In this document: piece by piece, positions 31,442 through 39,980 of the stretch
Position numbering within the stretch: position 1 is the stretch's first letter
Layout: every line of letters starts with the position of its first letter
Origin: UBA4810 sp002479215
Lineage (GTDB): Bacteria > Desulfobacterota > Syntrophia > Syntrophales > Smithellaceae
Assembly: GCA_049514435.1 (NCBI GenBank)
Contig: JBEKVB010000013.1
Coordinates: forward strand, 1 to 64,000
Length of the DNA: 64,000 nt
Direction of reading: 5' to 3'
Program-made: the position numbers and the translations under genes
Notes under the pieces: generated by a model
Told to the model about the DNA's origin: nothing
The model's database searches: none
What the model saw: the letters and a program-made list of their open reading frames with translations, nothing else

Positions 31442-32690
31442 ATTTATTATGCTGCCTGTGTGCCTTTTGGGCGTGCCTATGGCTTCTTCTTTTTTTAAAT
31501 TCACCGATAAATTCTTTTGAGGAAAGATATTTATCGGCAAATGAAACGATAAAGGATTCTTTATATTTGGGCACAAAAAGAGTGAGCGGCCACATGTGCT
31601 TTTTGATAATGTCCTCTTCAATTTCATTTAGAGAAAAGTGTTTTTTAGCATTGGCAAGGGCAATTGCAGGATGTTCGATGCCATGAAATTTTTCCCGGGA
31701 AAGGTCCGGCACATCATGATTACGCCAGTCGTAGAGGAAGAAATCATGAAGGATCGCTCCGCGCGCCGCGGAGCGGTAGTCCAGTTTTAAAAATTTGCAT
31801 ATCCGGTAAGATAAATACGCGACTTTCTGCACGTGTTCGTAAATTGAAGAATTGTGATGAAAGTAATCTTTAAGTTTCATGAATTCTTCGTGCCCGTCTA
31901 TGTCTTGAATTATTTCGTAATATTCATGTTCAAATGGCTTGCGGCCATTCATCTCCAGGATGATCTTATCCTGGATGGATTTTAAAAAAGCACTAATGCT
32001 GTTTTTAATTTTGTTGTTGATATTCTCATTGATATACCTGTTTAAATCCGGAAATGCGTTGCGCAGGCGCTGAAAAGAATTGAGAATCCTTTCGATTTCA
32101 AGGTTGCTCAGGTTAAAGTATTCAGTATACAGATAGGCAATTTTCTTTTGGAATTCCGTCAAAAAGATTAAAGATAGTATAGAATCAATCGAATAGTAGA
32201 TCAGGAATATGACGGCCGCTATTTTTATGTAAGCGACATTCAACGTAAACACGTTGCTTGAAACCAAAGGATGGATAAATGTTATAAAGATAAAGGCAAG
32301 AATAGTCCATAATGTTGAAAAGAGCAAACATACCTTTCCCTGTAGATTAAACTTGTATTCGGAATAATCCCATAGGGTTAACTTAAATATCTTTTCGAAT
32401 AAAAAACCAATGGAATATTCAATGGCGGTAAGCGTAAGGCCGAATATAATAAACCGGGGTACAAGATGCCATGTATGGAAAAAATATTGAAGAATTATGG
32501 TAAAAGCCGCGCCTATGCCGTAGAGGGGAATGAAAGGCCCGTACAAAAATCCCGCATTGACAAACTTCCGCTGGGTTATTGAACGGTAAATAACCTCGAT
32601 AACCCATCCCAGGAAGGAGTAGATCACGAAAAGCACCACATAATAAAATACGCTTGTGCCGTCATCTAGCATGGTATGGTTAATCATCAC
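31392..32690 (-). CDS. CmpB-like membrane domain plus HD hydrolase protein, tail probably frameshifted
   Basis: A 432-residue protein. Residues 12-180 contain about five helices of the putative ABC-permease/CmpB type (SFLGWVIEVIYRSITQRKFV, GFLYGPFIPLYGIGA). A linker of about 90 residues is followed by an HD phosphohydrolase domain: YEHVQKVAYLSYRICKF, AILHDFFLYDW with the HD pair, and VSFADKYLSS with the last Asp. The HD part may act on nucleotides or cyclic nucleotides inside the cell. The last ~33 residues (KRRSHRHAQKAHRQHNKS...) are not domain-like. They begin at a run of seven A (31490-31496), so a one-base slip is likely there. Confidence 0.7.
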   Translation of the reverse strand: MMINHTMLDDGTSVFYYVVLFVIYSFLGWVIEVIYRSITQRKFVNAGFLYGPFIPLYGIGAAFTIILQYFFHTWHLVPRFIIFGLTLTAIEYSIGFLFEKIFKLTLWDYSEYKFNLQGKVCLLFSTLWTILAFIFITFIHPLVSSNVFTLNVAYIKIAAVIFLIYYSIDSILSLIFLTEFQKKIAYLYTEYFNLSNLEIERILNSFQRLRNAFPDLNRYINENINNKIKNSISAFLKSIQDKIILEMNGRKPFEHEYYEIIQDIDGHEEFMKLKDYFHHNSSIYEHVQKVAYLSYRICKFLKLDYRSAARGAILHDFFLYDWRNHDVPDLSREKFHGIEHPAIALANAKKHFSLNEIEEDIIKKHMWPLTLFVPKYKESFIVSFADKYLSSKEFIGEFKKRRSHRHAQKAHRQHNKSSTRSGKNETGQHRLR

Positions 32691-32802
32691 ACTATCCTGA
32701 TATATAAATAATTTTATATCCGGCAGTTAAATATTAAGAACATTGTCGTGGCAACAATTTTTTTATCACAACTGAGCATTTTTGCAAAGAGTAATATGTA
32801 TT

Positions 32803-33957
32803 TCAGTAGCTTATGCTTTTTACAACGGGGCGGTAAAGAAAAAGATTTTTGCGGATGAAATTGTTTTGTTGTTGGAAATTTTCGGATGAATTACAAACAT
32901 ATGTTACAACAAGATTCCTCGCGTACGCAAATTCAATGTGTTCTTTGCCGGCATAACAAAAATTTTGATCGTCATACCGGGGGCTTTTGGGGTCAACTTC
33001 GGGAATCTTTTCTACTAGAGCTTTGGGCTTTGTCCACGGGCCCTCCAGTGTATCCGCGGTTTGATACAAGAGTTGATTGCCGTTGTTTTGCGGGGATAGG
33101 TAAATAGCGATCCATTTTTTATCATCATCATGGTACCTGACGCTCAACTCGGAGACACTGGCGGCAAGAACGATCTTAGCCTTGTCGGGCACAAGTCCTT
33201 TTTCCCATTTTCCGTATTTGTTTAAGTATTCCATGGAATCGGCAGGATCATCCAATTTGTCGATGGGAATGCGCGCCAGGATATTGCCGGAAACTTTCGC
33301 TATTTTCTTTACAGAGATATAAAGCGGATAAAAATAGACATAATTCTGAAAAACGACGGAGGTCGGGGCAAAAGCTTCAATTCCCGGCAGAATTGCGTCT
33401 TTTAAGTCAATATAATCGACATTCCATTGAAGGGGATCCGCCAGTGTATAATTTTTGATTCGGGCAATTTTATGTCTGATTATCTTGAAGTTTAAAGGTG
33501 CTTTTAAATCCAACATAGCTTTTACAACTAATAGAGGAACATACAATACATTATTAATAATAAATGGGTCCTGCGGCCAGAGCCATTCGTTTTCACCAAA
33601 GGCCGACACAAATTTCCCATTTTTCTTTTTCAAATAATAGTGAATATGGAATTGGTTATTTTCCGAACAGGTGGAGATGGCCAGTGTTGTTCCCATTACC
33701 ACATCCATACCAATGCGGTCTTTCCTGCCTTTTTCATTGGCAACAAACGTATCGCCGAAGAGCCACAAGGTGCGTTCTTGATCCAGTTTTATAGAATACG
33801 CGCCGTCACCGCCATACCACCCGTCTTTATCCGGAAAACTGGGCAGGCATTGGGCTGATGGAAACGCAGTAGTATATTTCCCTTGCCAAAAAGGTGAGCA
33901 GGCAGAAAGCCCGATGCTCAAGAAGAATAAGATAAGCCATGTTAATTTTTTCGTCAT
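32803..33957 (-). CDS. lipoprotein with beta-propeller-like domain (DUF4185-like)
   Basis: A 384-residue protein with a lipoprotein signal: basic start, hydrophobic core, and lipobox LSAC near residue 20, so it is anchored to a membrane by lipid. The mature part has repeated Trp/Gly/Asp motifs (GWYGGDGAYSIKLDQERTLW, LFGDTF, WLWPQDPF) like DUF4185 and glycosidase-related propellers. It probably binds or cleaves a carbohydrate, unproven. ATG 33957 is preferred over a TTG at 33963. It lies just outside the cassette that ends at attC f (33974). Confidence 0.72.
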   Translation of the reverse strand: MTKKLTWLILFFLSIGLSACSPFWQGKYTTAFPSAQCLPSFPDKDGWYGGDGAYSIKLDQERTLWLFGDTFVANEKGRKDRIGMDVVMGTTLAISTCSENNQFHIHYYLKKKNGKFVSAFGENEWLWPQDPFIINNVLYVPLLVVKAMLDLKAPLNFKIIRHKIARIKNYTLADPLQWNVDYIDLKDAILPGIEAFAPTSVVFQNYVYFYPLYISVKKIAKVSGNILARIPIDKLDDPADSMEYLNKYGKWEKGLVPDKAKIVLAASVSELSVRYHDDDKKWIAIYLSPQNNGNQLLYQTADTLEGPWTKPKALVEKIPEVDPKSPRYDDQNFCYAGKEHIEFAYARNLVVTYVCNSSENFQQQNNFIRKNLFLYRPVVKSISY

Positions 33958-33973
33958 AGTCAATTCTTTATAA

Positions 33974-34063
33974 TGTAACGCCCATCATCAGCCGACCCTG
34001 CCACAGGCGCCGGAATGGAAAAGAAAAACGGCTATTCGGGTCGGCTGGATGAAATTGTTAGGC
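33974..34063 (-). other. attC site f, 90 bp
   Basis: The core GTTAGGC (34057-34063; minus-strand GCCTAAC, containing the stop TAA of gene 34058-34735) and the degenerate outer core ATGTAAC (33974-33980). The arms CATCAGCCGACCC and GGGTCGGCTGGATG pair with one extra C on one side, the extrahelical base expected of attC. A longer loop than in the other attC sites gives the 90-bp length. Confidence 0.75.
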
Positions 34064-34735
34064 TTGCTCTATTTTATTTTCAATAATGTTTCCTATGAAA
34101 GGATATTCGGTCAGGCAATAACTGTTTAGCAAGTTACATATGTTTTCATCATCGCCATGGCGGCCCAGAACCAAGTAATGGTTGCTATTATTGTTCTTAG
34201 CGAAAACGATCCATTCGCCTGTGCTGGAACCCTTCAATATCCTATTTTTAAGCAGTTCATCCGTAAGTCTGTATGAAAGGACATTGATCATTTCGTCCGT
34301 AATGTATTCCGAGACCGACTCTTGGAAAACGTCATCAATCATTTCATCCAACTTACTCTTCCCTTTTTTATCCATTTCCCAATAATTGATGATGTTTCTT
34401 GCCAGAAACCTATTCGAGAAAAAATGCTTGTGCCATAATCCTATTAAATATTTTCCTCTAAATTGTGATGCAGCTTTGGTTTTTGTCGTCTTTGAACATC
34501 CTTCTAAATACTTGATTTCATCGAGAACGTCATAAATGGAATGAATGCGAGTAGAATGTAAGTAATATAGCTGCGCCAAAAGCAGTCTGCTTATTTTCGC
34601 GGCATCAAGATGCAGAAAACCATTATGACTGTGTCTAAAGTGGTCAAGCGCTTTATCGGAGATTTGCAAGATTTCTTCCCTCATCGATTCGTCGGATAGC
34701 TCGATACATGAGCATAGGAGAGCCAGCCATATCAA
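34058..34735 (-). CDS. cassette gene: soluble helical protein, unknown
   Basis: A 225-residue protein, mostly helical, with a Cys-containing N-terminus (LALLCSCIELSDESMREEIL) and a C-terminal part with short strands (GEWIVFAKNNNSNHYLVLGR HGDD). No known motif was found. Its ATG overlaps the end of the upstream gene by four bases, so the pair is translationally coupled. The stop TAA is inside the attC core. As an accessory cassette gene it may be selected for stress or defence, but nothing shows which. Confidence 0.65.
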   Translation of the reverse strand: MIWLALLCSCIELSDESMREEILQISDKALDHFRHSHNGFLHLDAAKISRLLLAQLYYLHSTRIHSIYDVLDEIKYLEGCSKTTKTKAASQFRGKYLIGLWHKHFFSNRFLARNIINYWEMDKKGKSKLDEMIDDVFQESVSEYITDEMINVLSYRLTDELLKNRILKGSSTGEWIVFAKNNNSNHYLVLGRHGDDENICNLLNSYCLTEYPFIGNIIENKIEQA

Positions 34736-35469
34736 CGCAATTTAATTGTTTCTTTATCCCAACCTATGGCATCATAGTATGTCTCCATGAATGTGAAATA
34801 GCGCCATATTTCTTTTAAAGGCATTTTCAGTTCTTTTGTCATTTCTCTCGCTATGGGGTCTATATTTTCAAGAGGTAGTGTTAAACTGCATTGTGGTTCA
34901 TCGGTCTTTGCTATTTTCTTTCTAAGAAGAATAATCTTTTTAGACGTCTCAAATGTTCTTCGGTCAGGCGCGGCGAGCGGAATATTATCATTTATATCGC
35001 TCCCTTTATCAAAAAGGTGTTGTTCTGGTTTTCCAATCTTGGAGTTATATTCTTGCATCTGCTCGACCGTTGGAATGCCGTATCTAATATCTATACCACG
35101 GCCCTCTCGATAATCGGCCGCGCCTACGGCCACACAACTTTTTGCCAAGTGTTCATCATCAGGTACGAATTCCAATTCAATGCTTGCTGTGTCAAAACGA
35201 TCCTTCAGCTTTTTAAGAGTGTTCAAGATAGTTGGGCGAAGTTGGCTTCTTTTCATGTCGCGCGGTATTACGACTATTGCCTCTAATTTGCCGCCTTGCC
35301 TCGTTTCAATTATTTTTATCGGTTGAATTGCATCTTTAAATTGGGATGTTGGTATTTTGTCCAAATCTGAGGCATTCGCAAGAGATGAGATACAAAAAAT
35401 GTAAGTACAACAAAAAAGACATAATGTTAGAAATGACCGTTGAGACATGACAGGTGTACCGGCTTTCAT
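34732..35469 (-). CDS. cassette gene: exported protein, unknown
   Basis: A 245-residue protein. ATG 35469 is preceded by AAGGGGG, and the sequence then gives a signal peptide (SFLTLCLFCCTYIFCISSLA, cleavage after NAS). An earlier ATG at 35544, eight nt from the cassette core, would add 25 polar residues and is less likely. The mature protein has TRQGGKLEAIVVIPRDMKRS and VGAADYREGRGIDIRYGIPT, a mixed alpha/beta pattern without a known motif. It is co-translated with the next gene and so probably works with it. Confidence 0.65.
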   Translation of the reverse strand: MKAGTPVMSQRSFLTLCLFCCTYIFCISSLANASDLDKIPTSQFKDAIQPIKIIETRQGGKLEAIVVIPRDMKRSQLRPTILNTLKKLKDRFDTASIELEFVPDDEHLAKSCVAVGAADYREGRGIDIRYGIPTVEQMQEYNSKIGKPEQHLFDKGSDINDNIPLAAPDRRTFETSKKIILLRKKIAKTDEPQCSLTLPLENIDPIAREMTKELKMPLKEIWRYFTFMETYYDAIGWDKETIKLR

Positions 35470-35551
35470 AAGATGAATCCCCCTTTTATCAAGACGACAT
35501 AACCGACTATAGACGACGATGCCGTCTTTTTTATTCAAATTCATTTTATTC

Positions 35552-35605
35552 GCCTAACAATTAATATACGAACTTCGCTTTTTCCGATATTTTCCACAAA
35601 AATCT
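35552..35605 (-). other. attI-like conserved leader, copy 2
   Basis: On the minus strand: TTTTTGTGGAAAATATCGGA then AAAGCGAAG, TTCGTATATTAATTGTTAGGC at the end. It aligns with 46223-46270 (TTTTGTGAAAATCGGAAATT ... GCATATTAATTGTTAAGT) and with 6864-6911. It directly precedes the start core of the two-gene cassette. Confidence 0.6.
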
Positions 35606-35803
35606 AAATCAACAAAATATAATAGTCAAGATTATTATAATATGAAATCAATGACTTTATACCTGAAGTAGTTTCGCATATTCTGGTAATAAAGAATAAA
35701 AGCGAACTTCGTAAAATAGGGGAAATTTGTCCAACACTACTACAAAATAAATTTTTCGAGTAAACAACTAAGAGAGATTTTACTTATTATAATTAGTTGT
35801 TTT
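35606..35803. other. AT-rich spacer after the cassette
   Basis: No coding frame or clear signal. With the leader it forms a gene-poor 330 bp between the cassette start and the crotonase gene. On the minus strand TTGATTTAGATTTTTGTGGA next to the leader could carry a promoter, but there is no match to a clean -10 box. Confidence 0.35.
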
Positions 35804-36604
35804 TCATTTTCCCTTAAAATCCGGCGGCCTTTTTTCGATAAAGGCAGTGACGGCTTCTTTTAAATCATCTGAAGTCATGAGCACCATATTTTTTTGTATC
35901 GCCGCAGCCATGCCGTCCTTAACATTGGCATAACGGCTGTAGTTTAAAACTTCTTTTGTACAGCGAATGGCCAGCGGCGCATTTTGGGCAATCTCTGCCG
36001 CTAATTTTTTCGCGGCCGCCATCAGCGCGTCTTTATCCTTGTAAACGGCATTGACCAAGCCCATTTTTTCGACTTCCCGCGCGGGATACTCGGCGGCAGT
36101 ATAGGCCATTTGCCGGGCGAATCCTTGGCCGACTATTAACGGTAATCTCTGGAGTACGCCCATGTCGGCGACAAAACCGATCGCCGCCTCTTTGAGGCAA
36201 AAGCTCGCGTTTTCAGAGCAAAGACGGATATCGCAGGCGGAAATTATATCCAGTCCGCCACCGATACAGCGGCTGTGTATGGCCGCGATCACCGGTTTGG
36301 GGCATTCCTCTATAGCATTACAGCAATCAAATAAAGGCTGGGATCTTTCCACGGATTCGATCACACTTTTGGCCGTTCCATTAAAACCACCCGCCGCTTC
36401 TTTCAAATCAAGTCCGGCGCAAAAAATTCTGGCCTTGCTGGTGAGAATAATCGCTCTTACTTCGTCCATAGCACCCAGCTTTCTGAAAACATCGGCAATC
36501 TCGGAGGCAAATTCCAGACTCAATGCGTTCAGGCTTTCCACCCTCGCTAGGGTTACCTCGGCAATATAATTTTTGATTTCCAATTCAATAAACTTATATT
36601 TCAT
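35804..36604 (-). CDS. enoyl-CoA hydratase/isomerase (crotonase family)
   Basis: A 266-residue crotonase. The oxyanion-hole segments are ARIFCAGLDLKEAAGG and HSRCIGGGLDIISACDIRL; KEAAIGFVADMGVLQRLPLI carries the catalytic-Asp region, where GFVAD has Asp near residue 145. The family hydrates 2-enoyl-CoA or shifts double bonds. AADMG-like residues match the delta3,5-delta2,4-dienoyl-CoA isomerase group, so isomerase is a real alternative. It fits with the hydroxyacyl-CoA dehydrogenase and thiolase genes nearby, although it is transcribed divergently. AGGAGG precedes the ATG. Confidence 0.88.
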   Translation of the reverse strand: MKYKFIELEIKNYIAEVTLARVESLNALSLEFASEIADVFRKLGAMDEVRAIILTSKARIFCAGLDLKEAAGGFNGTAKSVIESVERSQPLFDCCNAIEECPKPVIAAIHSRCIGGGLDIISACDIRLCSENASFCLKEAAIGFVADMGVLQRLPLIVGQGFARQMAYTAAEYPAREVEKMGLVNAVYKDKDALMAAAKKLAAEIAQNAPLAIRCTKEVLNYSRYANVKDGMAAAIQKNMVLMTSDDLKEAVTAFIEKRPPDFKGK

Positions 36605-37124
36605 ATATCCTCCTTCAGGATTTTATAGCCTCAATATGAATTTAATATTCTAAATTTGGTATTTTGTCCAATTAATATCTCATTCTTAAAACCTTGCTTA
36701 TTATAAAATATATTGTATATTCAAATACCTAAGATGTCTGATGACGTGGTTTGCAATTAAACAATAAAAAAATCGGACTACCGGTCAAAATAGTTTGAAT
36801 TCAAAAATTATTTTTGGTAGGGTGAAACTCTCATTGGGGACGAATGATTTGTACTGGAAAAATCAAACTGTGTCTTTTTGGTATTTGATTGCATAAGGTT
36901 GTTTCCGTTCGGTATTGATTGCGGAAAAAATCGTTAGACCCTCGCTTCGAGAATATGTGTATGTTTTAGTGAAAACTGCTCCTGAATATTCCCGATGATG
37001 GTATCCTCTCCGTGAGATTAGTTTCTTGCGAAAATATCTATTGTCCGGTGATGGATTTCCTTTTTCAGGGATTATTTTAGACAGAAATAACCATAAAATA
37101 AAAATCATAGAAAGGATGGGAAAA
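36605..37124. other. divergent promoter region, crotonase vs dehydrogenase
   Basis: 520 bp with no credible gene; short frames here lack ribosome binding sites and family character. The stretch near 36700-36735 is strongly AT-rich (ATTATAAAATATATTGTATA), fitting a promoter, and TTGAATTCAAA at 36797-36807 is a near-palindrome. No defined operator can be assigned. Confidence 0.4.
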
Positions 37125-38006
37125 ATGAAACTCGAAGATGTAAAAAATGTATGTGTAGTTGGTGCCGGCAACATGGGTCACCAGATTTCTCTTCTTTGCG
37201 CAATTCACGGTTACAAAACAAAGTGTTCGGATGTTGTACCGGAAATGCTCAAGAAGGCCGATAATTTTGTCAATAACTATCTTCCCGGAAGGGTGGAGAA
37301 GGGAAAAATGACAAAAGAGGTAGCTGAAGCAGCGCGCAAAAATATTTCTTTTACTTCTGATATGAAAGAAGCCGCTAAAGACGCTGATTTTGTAATCGAA
37401 GCGGCCACGGAAGTTCTTGCGCTGAAAAGAAAGATATTTGCCGATCTGGATAAAATCGCTCCTCCTCACGCCATTCTGGCAACGAACAGCTCGTTTATCG
37501 TGAGCTCCCGTATTGCCGATGCTACCAAGCGGCTGGACAAAGTCTTGAATATGCACTTTTTCAATCCAGCGCTGGTGATGAAGCTTGTGGAAGTCGTCAG
37601 AGGTCCGCATGTGTCTGAGGAATCCGCCAATCTTACGATGGATTTTTGCAAGAAATTGGAAAAGGTTCCGGTCCTCATTAAAAAGGAAGTGGATGGCTTC
37701 CTGCTCAACAGGATTTTCCGAGTAATTTCCAGAGAAGCCCTATGGATGCTGGATATGGGTGTTGCCTCCGCGGAAGATATCGATAAAGCCTGTGTTTACG
37801 GGGCAGGCCATCCAATGGGTCCCTTTCGGCTGAATGATTTAACCGGTATCGATCTCACCTACATCATGAGTATGGAAGGCTTCAGAAAATCAGGCAATCG
37901 CGACGATCTTCCCTCACCTAGTGTTGTAGAACATTATGTTAAAGGTGAATACGGAGAGAAAACCGGCAAGGGCTGGTACGAATACAAAAAACCGGAAAAA
38001 AAATAG
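37125..38006 (+). CDS. 3-hydroxyacyl-CoA dehydrogenase
   Basis: A 293-residue NAD-dependent dehydrogenase. The Rossmann motif VCVVGAGNMGHQISLLCA is at residues 8-25; ATNSSFIVSSRIADATKRLD and MHFFNPALVMKLVEVVRG hold the catalytic Ser and His, and VDGFLLNRIFRVISREALWM begins the C-terminal domain with KPGxGWY-like GKGWYEY. It oxidises (S)-3-hydroxyacyl-CoA to 3-ketoacyl-CoA. ATG 37125 has AAAGG about nine nt upstream; the longer frame from 37026 has a hydrophobic-looking, non-family extension. Paired with the thiolase gene downstream. Confidence 0.92.
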   Translation: MKLEDVKNVCVVGAGNMGHQISLLCAIHGYKTKCSDVVPEMLKKADNFVNNYLPGRVEKGKMTKEVAEAARKNISFTSDMKEAAKDADFVIEAATEVLALKRKIFADLDKIAPPHAILATNSSFIVSSRIADATKRLDKVLNMHFFNPALVMKLVEVVRGPHVSEESANLTMDFCKKLEKVPVLIKKEVDGFLLNRIFRVISREALWMLDMGVASAEDIDKACVYGAGHPMGPFRLNDLTGIDLTYIMSMEGFRKSGNRDDLPSPSVVEHYVKGEYGEKTGKGWYEYKKPEKK

Positions 38007-38053
38007 GCGTATGAATACTGCCTTTCCGGAAGTTGGAACGGTGATATTTTAAA

Positions 38054-38099
38054 TAAAAGGGAATGGGGATCGCAGAAACGCTATCCTCATTCTCTTTCC
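38054..38099 (+). terminator. imperfect hairpin after the dehydrogenase gene
   Basis: AAAGGGAATGGGGAT can pair, with mismatches, with ATCCTCATTCTCTTT around CGCAGAAACGCT. It is 48 nt after the stop. It may terminate or attenuate transcription before the thiolase gene. Confidence 0.35.
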
Positions 38100-38197
38100 A
38101 AACTTATCCCCAAGATGATTTTGTGCGTGTTATCCGTGGCGATTACCGGAAAGCAAAAAATGTTTTTGTGAAAAAATAATAAATAGTGAGGTGGAAT

Positions 38198-39406
38198 ATG
38201 AGTAACAGAGAAGTTGTATTAGTTGACGGAGTGCGGACGGCATTCGGCACTCTGGGACGAACACTAAGGAACTTTACGATGGAAGAATTGGGTGGTTTAG
38301 CCATTAAAGGGCTGTTGGCAAAAACCAAAATAGCCGAGAAGGGCACAGTGGACGCGGTTTTTGCGGGATCGGCAATCGGCGGGACTTCTGCTCTTAACCC
38401 GGCGCGTTGGGCGACATTAGCCGGCGGACTTCCTGAGAGCACTTCGGCTTCCTATGTAGAGATGCAGTGCGGATCGGCAATCGATAGCATTAACCACGCG
38501 GCATGGAGAATTCTTGCCAATCACGCGGATATCATGATTGCCGGAGGCATGGAATCTTATAGTCAAGCATGTGCCAAATTTTCTATGGCGACAGAGCCAT
38601 TTCGGATGATTCCTCCGATGCCTATCATGTCATCCCTTTCCCCAACTAAAGATCCGGCGACAATGAACATGGGGATGACGGCGGAGGCCCTGCAGGTGAT
38701 GTACAATATATCGCGTCAGGCGCAGGACGAATTCGGTCTGCGCAGTCAGGTTTTAGCGAAAAAGGCCATCGATGCCGGATATTTTGTTGACGAGATTATT
38801 TCGGTCATGGTTCCTCAGGGGAAAAAGAATCCTCCCCTCGAGTTCAAAGTTGACGAACATCCGCGGATGACTTCCATGGAAGCGCTGTCGGCCTTGCTGC
38901 CCGCCTTTATAAAAACCGGGACTGTAACAGCCGGAAACGCTTCCGGGCGCAATGATGGGGCTGCCTTTGTCCTCATGATGACCATGGAAAAAGCCAAGGC
39001 ACTGGGTTATAAACCGATGGCGAAGTGGCTTGCCGGCGGTGATTACGGTGTCGATCCCAAAATCATGGGGATTGCTCCTGCCTATGCAGTTCCTCTGGCC
39101 TTGAAGCGGGCGGGCTTAAAACTTTCCGCTATGGACGTTATGGAATGCAATGAAGCCTTTGCCGTGCAGAACCTGGCGGTTGTCAAAGAACTCGAAAAAC
39201 AGACCGGGGAAAAGGTTAATATGGACAAATGGAATCCCAATGGCGGAGCCATTGCCTTTGGTCATCCCAACGGAGCCTCGGGAGCCCGCATTTGCATATT
39301 CACCATGAAAGAACTCATCCGCAAGGGTGGGAAGTATGGTGTTTTCAGTTCCTGCTGCGGCGGCGGCTTGGGTGTAGCGACGGTTATTGAAAATTTGCAG
39401 AAATAA
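38198..39406 (+). CDS. acetyl-CoA acetyltransferase (thiolase)
   Basis: A 402-residue thiolase. The nucleophile Cys is in SYVEMQCGSAIDSINHAAW (about residue 88), the His in GGAIAFGHPNGASGAR, and the second Cys in FSSCCGGGLGVATV. It cleaves or forms acetoacetyl-CoA from acetyl-CoA, depending on flux. The start is ATG 38198, with GAGG six nt upstream; a GTG at 38186 is part of that ribosome binding site. With the dehydrogenase and crotonase it makes a short-chain beta-oxidation or butyrate-type module. A strong hairpin follows at 39478-39512. Confidence 0.93.
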   Translation: MSNREVVLVDGVRTAFGTLGRTLRNFTMEELGGLAIKGLLAKTKIAEKGTVDAVFAGSAIGGTSALNPARWATLAGGLPESTSASYVEMQCGSAIDSINHAAWRILANHADIMIAGGMESYSQACAKFSMATEPFRMIPPMPIMSSLSPTKDPATMNMGMTAEALQVMYNISRQAQDEFGLRSQVLAKKAIDAGYFVDEIISVMVPQGKKNPPLEFKVDEHPRMTSMEALSALLPAFIKTGTVTAGNASGRNDGAAFVLMMTMEKAKALGYKPMAKWLAGGDYGVDPKIMGIAPAYAVPLALKRAGLKLSAMDVMECNEAFAVQNLAVVKELEKQTGEKVNMDKWNPNGGAIAFGHPNGASGARICIFTMKELIRKGGKYGVFSSCCGGGLGVATVIENLQK

Positions 39407-39477
39407 AAAAATAGCAATTGAGTTATTAATTATTTTTGCGCTTGTTAAAACATGAGCTCTACAAAATGTGTGTTTCC

Positions 39478-39512
39478 AATATCTCCGTGGCGGTGTCAGC
39501 CACGGAGATATT
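39478..39512 (+). terminator. 14-bp hairpin after the thiolase gene
   Basis: AATATCTCCGTGGC pairs perfectly with GCCACGGAGATATT, with a seven-base loop. It lies 71 nt after the stop and is followed by ATTATGG, so it lacks a long T-run. The symmetrical arms mean it could also serve the opposing response regulator gene. Confidence 0.6.
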
Positions 39513-39611
39513 ATTATGGATTGCTAAAAATCAATGGTAACAAGCGGTATTTAGAAATGAGGGAGAAATATTGCGGAAAATAATTAAGTGTTCCCGGAAT
39601 TACACACGATT

Positions 39612-39980
39612 CTACTCGCCAAGGGCTTTTCTTATTTTACTTAGCAGATATTCAGTTTCGAACGGTTTTACAACGTAATCTGCCGCACCCATCTCTAGCG
39701 CTTTCTGCCTGATCTCTGCATTAGCGACACCGGTAATAAAAATTACAGGGGTTATGGCGGTCAAAGAGGATATTTTTAAATTCTCAAAAATATGTATGCC
39801 ACTACGTACGGGCATCATGATATCTAAAAGAATTAAATCGGGTTTTTCTTTATGGGCTGCTGCTATGGTCTGCATCCCATCGAAAGCTACAATAACCTCA
39901 TAATTATTAGCCTTCAGTATAGAAGTCAGAAATGATACAGTACCTTTATCATCATCTGCAATTAATATTTTTTTCGGCAT
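39612..39980 (-). CDS. single-domain response regulator (CheY-like)
   Basis: A 122-residue receiver domain only. Acidic residues are in ILIADDDKGTV (D9-D11), the phospho-acceptor Asp in PDLILLDIMMPVRSGI, Thr in VIFITGVANAE, and the Lys in YVVKPFE. All switch residues are present. It has no output domain, so it must act by protein contact. No histidine kinase is adjacent. GGAGCAA precedes the ATG. Confidence 0.88.
   Translation of the reverse strand: MPKKILIADDDKGTVSFLTSILKANNYEVIVAFDGMQTIAAAHKEKPDLILLDIMMPVRSGIHIFENLKISSLTAITPVIFITGVANAEIRQKALEMGAADYVVKPFETEYLLSKIRKALGE

Larger units (their letters stand above)
34057..35558 (-). mobile_element. lone integron-type cassette with two genes
   Basis: Start core GTTAGGC on the minus strand at 35552-35558, R'' core GCCTAAC at 34057-34063, exact complements. 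It contains two overlapping genes (34732-35469 and 34058-34735) and ends in attC f. Outside the start lies the conserved leader shared with two other cassette loci. Two-gene cassettes are uncommon. Confidence 0.7.

Noticed and set aside
36863..37174. Reading frame opposite the dehydrogenase start
   Set aside because: It overlaps a conserved gene in antisense and has no support of its own.
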